From Planctomycetota bacterium (lineage in GTDB: Bacteria > Planctomycetota > Planctomycetia > Pirellulales > Pirellulaceae), in contig JAEZGD010000395.1 of NCBI GenBank assembly GCA_023417165.1, positions 1-5,229 of the forward strand: a stretch of DNA of 5,229 nt, given 5' to 3'. Numbering within the stretch: the first letter of the stretch is position 1; the number at the start of each line of letters is the position of its first letter. Shown one piece after another: positions 1-5,023 of this stretch. The position numbers and the translations under genes are program-made. Below the pieces are notes generated by a model, which was not told the origin of the DNA, did no database searches, and saw only the letters and a list, made by a program, of their open reading frames with translations.

Positions 1-1
1 T

Positions 2-307
2 CCGTGGCCTGGCAATGTGCGCGAGCTGCGAAACTTGATGGAACGCATCGCCTATTTATCGACGGAAGACAAGATCGACGCCGAAGATCTCTCGTTCATT
101 CTCTCGCCGGGGATGGATGCGAAGAACGCCATCGAAGACAACTTGCCGCTGACCGAAGCGACGCATCGCTTTCAAACGCAGTACATCGAGCGGCACATTC
201 AATCGTCGCGCGGCAACATGACCGATGCCGCCGAACGCCTGGGCCTGCATCGCTCGAACCTGTATCGCAAGATGCGACAGTTGGGAATGGATGTAAGCGA
301 GGATTGA
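2..307 (+). CDS. Sigma-54-dependent transcriptional activator (NtrC/NtrX-type response regulator), C-terminal fragment
   Basis: Only the last 101 residues are present; the gene starts before the window. The fragment opens with PWPGNVRELRN, the conserved end of the AAA+ domain of sigma-54 activators (WPGNVREL carries the sensor-II arginine that contacts ATP). A linker of about 45 residues follows, then a Fis-type helix-turn-helix near the end: NMTDAAERLGLHRSNLYRKM, then RQLGM. This family binds enhancer-like sites upstream of sigma-54 promoters and uses ATP hydrolysis to open the polymerase complex; a receiver domain or other sensor normally lies N-terminal, outside the window. The linker-HTH wording (TEATHRFQTQYIERHI, then N-T-AAERLG) resembles NtrX-like regulators, but the subgroup cannot be fixed from this piece. 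The frame runs open from base 2 to a TGA at 305-307. Family call sure; signal and targets unknown. Confidence 0.93.
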   Translation, partial: PWPGNVRELRNLMERIAYLSTEDKIDAEDLSFILSPGMDAKNAIEDNLPLTEATHRFQTQYIERHIQSSRGNMTDAAERLGLHRSNLYRKMRQLGMDVSED

Positions 308-313
308 GGACCG

Positions 314-340
314 GCTACGTGACAAGATGGACACGTTAGC
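314..340. terminator. Possible bidirectional hairpin between convergent genes
   Basis: GCTACGTG (314-321) can pair with CACGTTAGC (332-340) with one bulged base, leaving a 10-base loop. It lies in the 44-base gap between the stop codons of two convergent genes, where a shared terminator would be expected. No clear T-tract follows on either strand, so it is not a classical intrinsic terminator. Confidence 0.3.
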
Positions 341-347
341 TCTAGCG

Positions 348-362
348 GCCTTTACTCCTCTT
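348..362 (-). repeat. 15-base direct repeat copy 1 at a stop codon (copy 2 at 1126-1140)
   Basis: GCCTTTACTCCTCTT occurs identically at 348-362 and 1126-1140. In both places, read on the minus strand, it covers the last Glu codons, the TAA stop and three bases beyond, for the sigma factor and the permease respectively. The flanks stay similar for a few bases (CACCG against CCACCG). Confidence 0.6.
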
Positions 363-954
363 CACCGACCAACCGTTCCACTTCCGCTTTCATCGCGGCC
401 AAGACGCGGCTTTTGGCGACATACACAGCGCCGACGCTGAGTTCGAGTTTGGCGGCGACTTCCGCAGGCGGTTGGCCTTCAACGGCGGTTAGCCAAAAGG
501 CTTGCCAGGTGGCGTCGCGAAACTCGTGGCGCACGCGCTCGCAGGCCCAATCGAACATGCGGCGCTCATAATCCAAGTCCCACTGCGATTGGTCGTCGCT
601 TTGCGGATCGGGCTGTTCGTGAATCTGCTGCCAGGTGGCGGTATCGGATGCGGTGCGCGCCGCATGTTTGGTCTTGTCGGCAAAGTTAATGACCTTGTTC
701 CGCGCCACAGTATAGAGCCAAGTGCGAAAGCGGCCGCGCTGCGGGTCATAGACGAACTCACCAGCGGTGCGCACGACGCTACGGAGCACGTCTTGCGTAA
801 TGTCGGCCGCATCGGCGTCTTGTAAGCCTTGCCGTCGCGCATAGCGATAAACGAGCGGCGCGTAAGCGTCGACAAACTGCGTCCACGCGCCGGAATTGGT
901 CAGATCGCGAATCTGGACGAGCAGGCTGTGACGCGTTGAGAGAGATTCGGCCAT
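352..954 (-). CDS. ECF-type RNA polymerase sigma factor (sigma-70 family)
   Basis: This 200-residue protein has the two-domain layout of ECF sigma factors. Region 2 covers about residues 24-95, with DITQDVLRSV (51-60, core-binding side) and FRTWLYTVARNKVINF (76-91, the -10 recognition area). Region 4 covers about 142-195, with an HTH around QPPAEVAAKLELSVGAVYVA. The linker (about 96-141) is long and polar. The wording (YRYARRQGLQDADAADITQ, then TAVEG, SVGAVYVAKSRVL) fits the large planctomycete ECF expansion; some of those are linked to Ser/Thr kinases, but no kinase gene is visible here. I chose ATG at 954. The frame can be extended to a TTG at 1023, but those 23 residues look non-homologous and would run through the inverted repeat at 971-1021. 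No Shine-Dalgarno precedes 954. There is no adjacent anti-sigma gene, so control is unclear. It lies downstream of the permease gene on the same strand, with a 175-base gap. Confidence 0.92.
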   Translation of the reverse strand: MAESLSTRHSLLVQIRDLTNSGAWTQFVDAYAPLVYRYARRQGLQDADAADITQDVLRSVVRTAGEFVYDPQRGRFRTWLYTVARNKVINFADKTKHAARTASDTATWQQIHEQPDPQSDDQSQWDLDYERRMFDWACERVRHEFRDATWQAFWLTAVEGQPPAEVAAKLELSVGAVYVAKSRVLAAMKAEVERLVGEEE

Positions 955-960
955 GCCGCC

Positions 961-989
961 ATCATTACGAGCGATGGCAGGCGGGTCAA
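961..989 (-). promoter_or_regulatory. Candidate sigma-70-like promoter of the 352-954 sigma gene
   Basis: On the minus strand TTGACC (989-984) is followed after 17 bases by AATGAT (966-961), a 5/6 and 4/6 match to the consensus boxes. Transcription would begin near the ATG at 954, giving an almost leaderless mRNA, consistent with the absence of a Shine-Dalgarno sequence. The -35 box touches the inner stem of the inverted repeat 971-1021. Matches this weak occur by chance. Confidence 0.22.
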
Positions 990-1021
990 TTAGCGAAACT
1001 ATCTTGGCCGCGTGCCATCGC
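971..1021. repeat. Imperfect 14-base inverted repeat upstream of the sigma gene
   Basis: GCGATGGCAGGCGG (971-984) pairs with CCGCGTGCCATCGC (1008-1021) at 13 of 14 positions, the single mismatch being G980 against G1012. The spacer is 23 bases. It ends 16 bases upstream of the ATG at 954 and overlaps a candidate -35 box. It could be a protein-binding operator, an RNA hairpin in a read-through transcript from the permease gene, or a transcription attenuator. No T-tract follows, which argues against a plain intrinsic terminator. Confidence 0.75.
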
Positions 1022-1027
1022 AACCTT

Positions 1028-1104
1028 TATAGCGCGAAGCGCCAGCGAGGTTTTGTGCATCCACCGAGGGCGAACATTGTCCCTCGCTGGCGCTTCGTGC
1101 TATA
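1028..1104. repeat. Long inverted repeat (REP/MITE-like), 23-base arms, AAGCGCCAGCGAGG core
   Basis: Arm 1028-1050 and arm 1082-1104 are reverse complements at 22 of 23 positions. The one mismatch (G1034 against T1098) is a G-U wobble in plus-strand RNA. The spacer is 31 bases and holds an alternative partner: CGAGGG (1065-1070) can pair with CCCTCG (1081-1086), so two folds compete. The core AAGCGCCAGCGAGG resembles intergenic palindromes I recall from planctomycete genomes; this is memory, not a search. It lies 25 bases past the permease stop codon, where an mRNA 3'-end stabiliser or terminator would sit, but no T-run follows. It carries no gene. Confidence 0.82.
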
Positions 1105-1125
1105 GGAAGCATGAAGCAAGCGAAT

Positions 1126-1140
1126 GCCTTTACTCCTCTT
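1126..1140 (-). repeat. 15-base direct repeat copy 2 at a stop codon (copy 1 at 348-362)
   Basis: Identical to 348-362; it covers the last Glu codons and TAA stop of the permease gene on the minus strand. Confidence 0.6.
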
Positions 1141-2914
1141 CCACCGCTTTGCTCCGTCCCATTGCAAAATCAAACGCGCTGATGGCGGGCACCAGCATGG
1201 CGGCGGTGGCGAAGCCGTACATGGCGGCAATCACCAAGAACACCGACAGCGGATAGCCGAGGAAGAAGCTGGTGATCGCATAGAAGGTCGCAAACGGCAG
1301 CAACAGCGCCGTGGCGGCAATCGCTGGCGACGGGTTGCGAATGCCTAGCGAGACATACAGTCCAACGCTGCCGCCCAAGATGAACGCCAGGAACGGCGCA
1401 AGCTGGCTTTCGAAACTGCCGGCGAACGAGATCATCATCACAATGCAAGTCGCCACGCCCAGGAACAGAAAGAACACGGTTCCAAGGCTAATGCCGATCG
1501 CGGTGCGACTGTTGGCATAATGCATGCCGCAGTGAATGCCGAGCATCACAGCGAAGATATCGAGCACCAGCAATGAGCCAAGCAGATATAGCAGATTCTC
1601 AAGCGACATCGCGCCGCTTGCCCACAAGATGATGCACAAGATCATCGGCAACAGCAGCATTTCTTTTGTCACCCACATCACGCCGCCGAGCTTGCCAAAC
1701 AGAAATTCCTTCGGCGACAGATCGGTGACCAACAGCAGGTCGATCGCCTTGGCGTCACGCTCGGTGGTAATGCAGGTGACCGCCAGCGCGTTGATGATGA
1801 CCAGGCTGACCAAGAAGAACGGCGCGAGCGGGCGTGCAGCCGGGGGAAGCGTGGCTTGGCCGGTCGTATAGTGGGCGAAGGCTTCGCCGCTTTGAATGGT
1901 CGTGTATAGGCTGGCCAGCGTCAGCCCGAAAATGACCAAATATGCCAGGCGAATGAGAATCACCTTGCGGCCGTAAGCGGCGGTGCGCATCTCGCGCCAT
2001 AGGATCGGATTCTTCCAAACCGTTCGCCCACTGCCGGCGGTGCCATGCCGCTTGAGGTTGGCTTCGGCTTCTTCAGGCGAGGCAACCGTGGTCGCACCGC
2101 CACGCACTTCGCGGGTCGGATTCCACACACGCACGCGCATGATCGCTAAGGCATTCAGCAGCACCGTCACCGCCAAGGCGCTCGCCACATACCACGTCAC
2201 GCCATTGCCAAGTAAGTCCAGCGAACTCGGCTGAACCAGTGCCGGACGCGCGGCGGCTAAAATGGCGCGTGCGGGACTGATGGCAATGCCCAGTAGCGTC
2301 GCCACTTCCACGCCCGCGAATTGCAAACCAACCACCAGCGCCTCGGCGAGGCCGACCCACAGCACAATACCGATCGCCGTCCAGGCGAGCGTCTGGAAGG
2401 TCTTTTCGTTGCGCAGCGCGATGGTCGAGCCCCAGCTGCCGGCCACCAGTATGGTCGCAATCGTCACAGCAAAAACGCGAATCACTTGCTCGAAAGAAAC
2501 GCCGCCTAGCAGCACCACGAGCGCAAACACCGGCAGCGCGGTCCACAGCATAAACGCCACATCGAGCAAACTGGCCAAGAGCTTGCCGACAACTAGCTCG
2601 CGGTTGGTGATCCGCGTCATCAGCAGCAGGATGAGCGTTCCTTTGTCTTTTTCTTGCGCGACCGAACTAGCCGCTTTGAGCGCTGCCAGAAAGGCCATCA
2701 GCGTAAGTTGGAGCGGTGCCAAGATCTGAAACAGGATCGAGCCGAACCGCGCCATATCGCCGATCGTGGTGATATGCTGAGTGCCGGCCAGCACCAACCA
2801 CGCGGTGCAGGTCAGGATGAAGACCCCCGTGGCATACGTCGCACGCTGCACATAATGTCGCGGGCGGCGGGGTGCGATATAGGCTTCGCGAGCGAGAATC
2901 GGTCCAGCGAACAA
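1130..2914 (-). CDS. ABC-2-type transporter permease, internally duplicated (two fused permease units)
   Basis: This 594-residue, very hydrophobic protein has roughly 12-14 predicted membrane spans by eye. It is built of two related halves. GPILARE (4-10) recurs as NPILWRE (302-308). The cytoplasmic ABC-2 motif EKDKGTLILLLMT...GKL (88-112) recurs as ERDAKAIDLLLVT...GKL (385-409), with 10 of 25 residues identical without gaps. The distance from the first motif to the second is 78 and 77 residues. A polar linker (about 265-300) joins the halves, so one chain probably supplies both membrane halves of an ABC exporter or membrane-remodelling complex. The substrate is unknown. The partner ATPase is not next to it: upstream is a divergent sigma operon, downstream a sigma gene. 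The start is TTG at 2914; GGAG sits six bases upstream, the GPILARE motif begins three residues in, and there is no ATG or GTG between it and the in-frame stop at 2999-3001. Confidence 0.88.
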   Translation of the reverse strand: MFAGPILAREAYIAPRRPRHYVQRATYATGVFILTCTAWLVLAGTQHITTIGDMARFGSILFQILAPLQLTLMAFLAALKAASSVAQEKDKGTLILLLMTRITNRELVVGKLLASLLDVAFMLWTALPVFALVVLLGGVSFEQVIRVFAVTIATILVAGSWGSTIALRNEKTFQTLAWTAIGIVLWVGLAEALVVGLQFAGVEVATLLGIAISPARAILAAARPALVQPSSLDLLGNGVTWYVASALAVTVLLNALAIMRVRVWNPTREVRGGATTVASPEEAEANLKRHGTAGSGRTVWKNPILWREMRTAAYGRKVILIRLAYLVIFGLTLASLYTTIQSGEAFAHYTTGQATLPPAARPLAPFFLVSLVIINALAVTCITTERDAKAIDLLLVTDLSPKEFLFGKLGGVMWVTKEMLLLPMILCIILWASGAMSLENLLYLLGSLLVLDIFAVMLGIHCGMHYANSRTAIGISLGTVFFLFLGVATCIVMMISFAGSFESQLAPFLAFILGGSVGLYVSLGIRNPSPAIAATALLLPFATFYAITSFFLGYPLSVFLVIAAMYGFATAAMLVPAISAFDFAMGRSKAVEEE

Positions 2915-2920
2915 GCGCAG

Positions 2921-2924
2921 CTCC
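2921..2924 (-). promoter_or_regulatory. Shine-Dalgarno GGAG for the TTG start of the permease
   Basis: GGAG on the minus strand lies six bases before TTG at 2914. It is the main reason to accept the rare start codon, since the frame has no ATG or GTG upstream. Confidence 0.55.
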
Positions 2925-2972
2925 GCGGTTGGCGTTCGAAGGCGCTCTGCAAAAGGCAGGGCGCAGCATGGC

Positions 2973-3001
2973 TCTATCTTACGGTGCGAAAATATTGTCT
3001 A
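2973..3001 (-). promoter_or_regulatory. Candidate promoter of the permease gene
   Basis: On the minus strand TAGACA (3001-2996) is followed after exactly 17 bases by GATAGA (2978-2973), matching the sigma-70 consensus at 5/6 and 3/6. Transcription would start near 2966, giving a leader of about 50 bases that contains the GGAG site. Sequence match only. Confidence 0.25.
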
Positions 3002-3047
3002 CACACGCCTGCCGACGAGAGGCACGCGAAAACTTCGCCATTTACCC

Positions 3048-3079
3048 ATCTTGCGGGTGGATCGGTCGAAACGCAAGAT
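3048..3079. repeat. 8-base perfect inverted repeat in the divergent region
   Basis: ATCTTGCG (3048-3055) and CGCAAGAT (3072-3079) are exact reverse complements with a 16-base spacer. The position, between the divergent permease and sigma genes, suits an operator for a dimeric regulator. Arms of this length can arise by chance. Confidence 0.45.
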
Positions 3080-3162
3080 TCTCGATTCTCAGCAGCGGGC
3101 CGACAATAATCCCACCTGCTCGTACGTCTTGTTATTTGGAACAGCCGGGCATGCCGCCTGGC

Positions 3163-3167
3163 AGGAG
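3163..3167 (+). promoter_or_regulatory. Shine-Dalgarno AGGAG deciding the GTG start at 3173
   Basis: AGGAG ends five bases before GTG at 3173. It overlaps the alternative in-frame GTG at 3167, which therefore could not use it. This favours the 180-residue form over the 182-residue form. Confidence 0.65.
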
Positions 3168-3172
3168 TGCTT

Positions 3173-3715
3173 GTGTCTGCCGCCGAGTCGAGCCAACCCG
3201 AGGGCCAACTCGATCGGTCCGTTGTTGCAGCGCTGTACGAGCAGCACGAGGCGGAATTGCGCCGCTTGCTGCTTGGAATTCTGCGGGACCACCAGCTGGT
3301 GGGGGATGTGATTCACGTCACGTTCACCAGGGTTATGACGCAAGGGCATACCGCCCGGGAAGAGTCACGCAAAGCCTGGCTGTTTCGGGTCGCGTATCAC
3401 GAGGCGCTCGCGGTGCTGCGAAGGCGCAGTATTGGCGACAAAGTGGTGCGCCGCCTGGCATGGTCTCAAGACGCAGTCGGCGATTCGGTCGAGGCGGGGC
3501 TGATTCGCGAAGAATCGGTGGCCGAAGTCCGCGAACTGATTGAAAGTCTGCCGCCCGACCAGCGCCAGATCGTTCGCATGCGGATTTACGAAGAGAAAAC
3601 CTTCGCCCAGATCTCGGCAGAGTTGCAGATTCCGCTCGGCACAGCGCTCGGACGGATGCGGATCGCGATGGAGAAAATGCGGGCCCGGCTCAATGCCAGG
3701 CAGCACGACGAATAG
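3173..3715 (+). CDS. ECF-type RNA polymerase sigma factor, first gene of the right-hand operon
   Basis: This 180-residue protein has region 2 at about 19-86, with KAWLFRVAYHEALAVLRRR (67-85) as the -10 recognition area. A linker rich in acidic residues follows. Region 4 spans about 116-175: SLPPDQRQIVRMRIYEEKTF, then AQISAELQIPLGTALGRMR, a typical HTH for -35 recognition. The IPLGTALGRMR wording is common in planctomycete ECF factors. Region 2 is less canonical than in the sigma factor at 352-954 (GDVIHVTFTRVM where D-A-DLTQEVF-like wording is usual). The next gene starts six bases after its TAG stop and encodes a probable membrane anti-sigma factor, so this sigma is likely held at the membrane until a signal arrives. 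By analogy with such pairs it may activate its own operon. The start codon is GTG at 3173. Confidence 0.92.
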   Translation: MSAAESSQPEGQLDRSVVAALYEQHEAELRRLLLGILRDHQLVGDVIHVTFTRVMTQGHTAREESRKAWLFRVAYHEALAVLRRRSIGDKVVRRLAWSQDAVGDSVEAGLIREESVAEVRELIESLPPDQRQIVRMRIYEEKTFAQISAELQIPLGTALGRMRIAMEKMRARLNARQHDE

Positions 3716-3721
3716 GCCGAC

Positions 3722-4264
3722 ATGAACGAACAATCGCCTCACGACGCAGAATTGGCTTTGCTCGCGCTGCAATACATCGGCGACGAGTTGGCCGACGACA
3801 CACGCGCGGCCTTTGAAGCGCGTCTGCTCGAAGATCAAACCGCGCGCGAAGCGGTGGCTGCTGCGGTTGAGCTTGCGCTCGCGACGCGGGCGGCTTTTGC
3901 CGAAGACGCGGCTCTTATCCAAGCGCGCGAAGCGCTGCAACGCCCCAAAGGCAGTCGAGCGTGGTGGAGTCTCGCGCTGGCCGCAGGTGTGTTGATCGGA
4001 TTGATCGTCGTCAGCCAATCGATGGAAGGTGTCCGGCGTCAGCACGCGGCGCGCACAGCCGCCAACGATTCGCAATTGGCCATCGCTTGGAGCGAAACTC
4101 GTGATCATTGGCCAGCCGCATTGGGCGGCGAAGACGAGCGCGACGTCATCGAAATCGATACCGACGAAGACGAACTGCATCTGCCTACCTGGATGATTGC
4201 AGCCGTATCGGAAGCCTCTCCCGAGATCTCCGAAAGCACTGAGGGGGACGCGATCCCCGAGTGA
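3722..4264 (+). CDS. Putative single-pass membrane anti-sigma factor (no zinc motif)
   Basis: A 180-residue acidic protein with an N-terminal cytoplasmic segment of about 80 residues (ALQYIGDELADDTRAAFEAR recalls anti-sigma N-terminal helices such as Y-L-GEL-...-FE..L). One membrane helix lies at about 81-98 (WWSLALAAGVLIGLIVVS). The outer segment of about 80 residues is acidic (EIDTDEDELHLPTWMIAAVS). It has no cysteine at all, so the HxxxCxxC zinc site of classical ZAS anti-sigma factors is absent. The role as anti-sigma is inferred mainly from its place six bases after an ECF sigma gene and from its topology. No Shine-Dalgarno precedes the ATG at 3722, which suggests translational coupling to the sigma gene; the next potential stop TGA lies just after the first. 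Membrane topology is solid; the function is likely but unproven. Confidence 0.72.
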   Translation: MNEQSPHDAELALLALQYIGDELADDTRAAFEARLLEDQTAREAVAAAVELALATRAAFAEDAALIQAREALQRPKGSRAWWSLALAAGVLIGLIVVSQSMEGVRRQHAARTAANDSQLAIAWSETRDHWPAALGGEDERDVIEIDTDEDELHLPTWMIAAVSEASPEISESTEGDAIPE

Positions 4265-4304
4265 GTGAACGTGTCACAGCAACGGGCAGCGCATGAATTG
4301 GAGC

Positions 4305-4309
4305 AAGGA
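4305..4309 (+). promoter_or_regulatory. Shine-Dalgarno AAGGA deciding the ATG start at 4317
   Basis: AAGGA lies seven bases before ATG 4317. The upstream in-frame ATG at 4293 has no such site and would place eight extra residues, some polar, ahead of a good signal peptide. Confidence 0.65.
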
Positions 4310-4316
4310 TCTTTGC

Positions 4317-4979
4317 ATGTTACGAGTAAGCATCTGTTTGATGCTGCTGGCCACTCCGCTGCTAGCCGACGACGGCGGTAGCGACAGCGTTAAAGGCGCT
4401 AAAAAGGTCGCGCAAGCACCCGCAGGCAAGGTTGCCAAAGGGGCCAACGCGCCTGCGCCGCTCGACAAAAATGCGGAAGCCGATGTGCTGGAGTTCGTGC
4501 GCGAGCATCATCCGGAACTGGCCGATCTGCTGAAGCAACTCAAGGACAGCCGCCCGCGCGAATATCAAAAGGCGGTGCGCGATTTGTCGCGGGTGCGCAA
4601 TCGTTTGTTCAACATGCAAAAGAACAACGAACAGCGTTTCGATCTGGAACTGGCCGTCTGGAAGGCCGAGACCCGCGTGCAACTCATCGCCGCGCGGCTG
4701 CACATGGGCGATAAGGCTGAACTGCGCGAAGAACTGCGCGCGGCGCTCAACGAGCAAATGGATCTGCGTTTGCAACTGCTGAAATACGAACGCGAACAAG
4801 TGCAAGATCGCCTGGCGAAAGTCGAAGGCCAGATCAAACGCTTCGAGCAAGACCGTAGCGACGTGATTGAACGACAACTCCAAACGCTAACCAAAGCCGC
4901 CGAAGCAAAATCCAAAGCGGCTTCCAAGCCCACAAAAACTCCCGCAAAACCGCAGACCGAGAAGCGCGCCAAGCCCTAG
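4317..4979 (+). CDS. Secreted coiled-coil protein of unknown function
   Basis: From ATG 4317 the protein has 220 residues. A signal peptide at 1-17 (MLRVSICLMLLATPLLA, then DD) sends it across the inner membrane. A Lys/Ala/Pro-rich linker (25-50) follows. A helical segment (about 52-192) is dense in charged heptad-like repeats: HPELADLLKQLKDSRPREYQ (66-85), VRNRLFNM, REELRAALNEQMDLRLQLLK and VQDRLAKVEGQIKRFEQ, predicting long coiled coil. The tail (193-220) is Lys/Pro/Ala-rich and basic. The layout recalls small periplasmic helical proteins of the Spy/CpxP or heavy-metal-sensor kind, but I see no LTxxQ motif and do not assign it there. It is the third gene of the operon, 52 bases after the membrane protein and 44 before the DUF1549-like gene. 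A role beside that exported protein or in signal sensing is inferred from context only. There is one cysteine, in the signal peptide. Confidence 0.8.
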   Translation: MLRVSICLMLLATPLLADDGGSDSVKGAKKVAQAPAGKVAKGANAPAPLDKNAEADVLEFVREHHPELADLLKQLKDSRPREYQKAVRDLSRVRNRLFNMQKNNEQRFDLELAVWKAETRVQLIAARLHMGDKAELREELRAALNEQMDLRLQLLKYEREQVQDRLAKVEGQIKRFEQDRSDVIERQLQTLTKAAEAKSKAASKPTKTPAKPQTEKRAKP

Positions 4980-5009
4980 CCTTGGCCGCTTTGTGACGGA
5001 AGTCATCAC

Positions 5010-5014
5010 GGAGG
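5010..5014 (+). promoter_or_regulatory. Shine-Dalgarno GGAGG for the gene at 5024
   Basis: A strong GGAGG lies nine bases before ATG 5024, supporting this start and independent translation of the last gene. Confidence 0.65.
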
Positions 5015-5023
5015 CGTCCCGCC

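Larger units (their letters stand above)
2915..3172. other. Divergent intergenic region between permease and sigma operon
   Basis: This 258-base stretch holds no convincing gene; overlapping open frames here are of low quality. It must contain the start signals for both directions. Besides the items listed separately, GCGAA-AAC-TTCGC (3026-3038) is a tight small palindrome. TCGATT (3082-3087), 17 bases, AATAAT (3105-3110) is a weak sigma-70-like candidate for the plus-strand operon, with a leader of about 55 bases. A GGAAC (3138-3142) resembles an ECF -35 box but lies too close to the start codon. Confidence 0.6.

Noticed and set aside
955..1023. Upstream extension of the first sigma gene to TTG 1023
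   Set aside because: The added 23 residues do not resemble sigma N-termini, TTG has no Shine-Dalgarno sequence, and the extension would place the inverted repeat inside the coding sequence.
1028..1104. Classical rho-independent terminator after the permease gene
   Set aside because: The stem is strong, but no T-run follows on either strand and the loop is 31 bases, long for an intrinsic terminator.
3138..3142. GGAAC as an ECF -35 box for self-activation of the sigma operon
   Set aside because: It is only about 30 bases before the start codon, so transcription would begin at or after the Shine-Dalgarno site, and no convincing -10 box follows at 16-17 bases.
2872..3543. Plus-strand open frame of 223 codons across the divergent region
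   Set aside because: It overlaps the well-supported sigma gene in another frame and gives an Arg/Gly/Ser-rich translation typical of GC-rich shadows.
3365..4180. Long minus-strand open frame of 271 codons
   Set aside because: It lies antisense across the sigma and anti-sigma genes, both of which have recognisable features. Its translation looks like a reverse shadow (rich in R, F, H, V without a family pattern).
4362..4883. Minus-strand open frame antisense to the coiled-coil gene
   Set aside because: Shadow of the plus-strand gene, which has a signal peptide, Shine-Dalgarno sequence and coherent coiled-coil composition.
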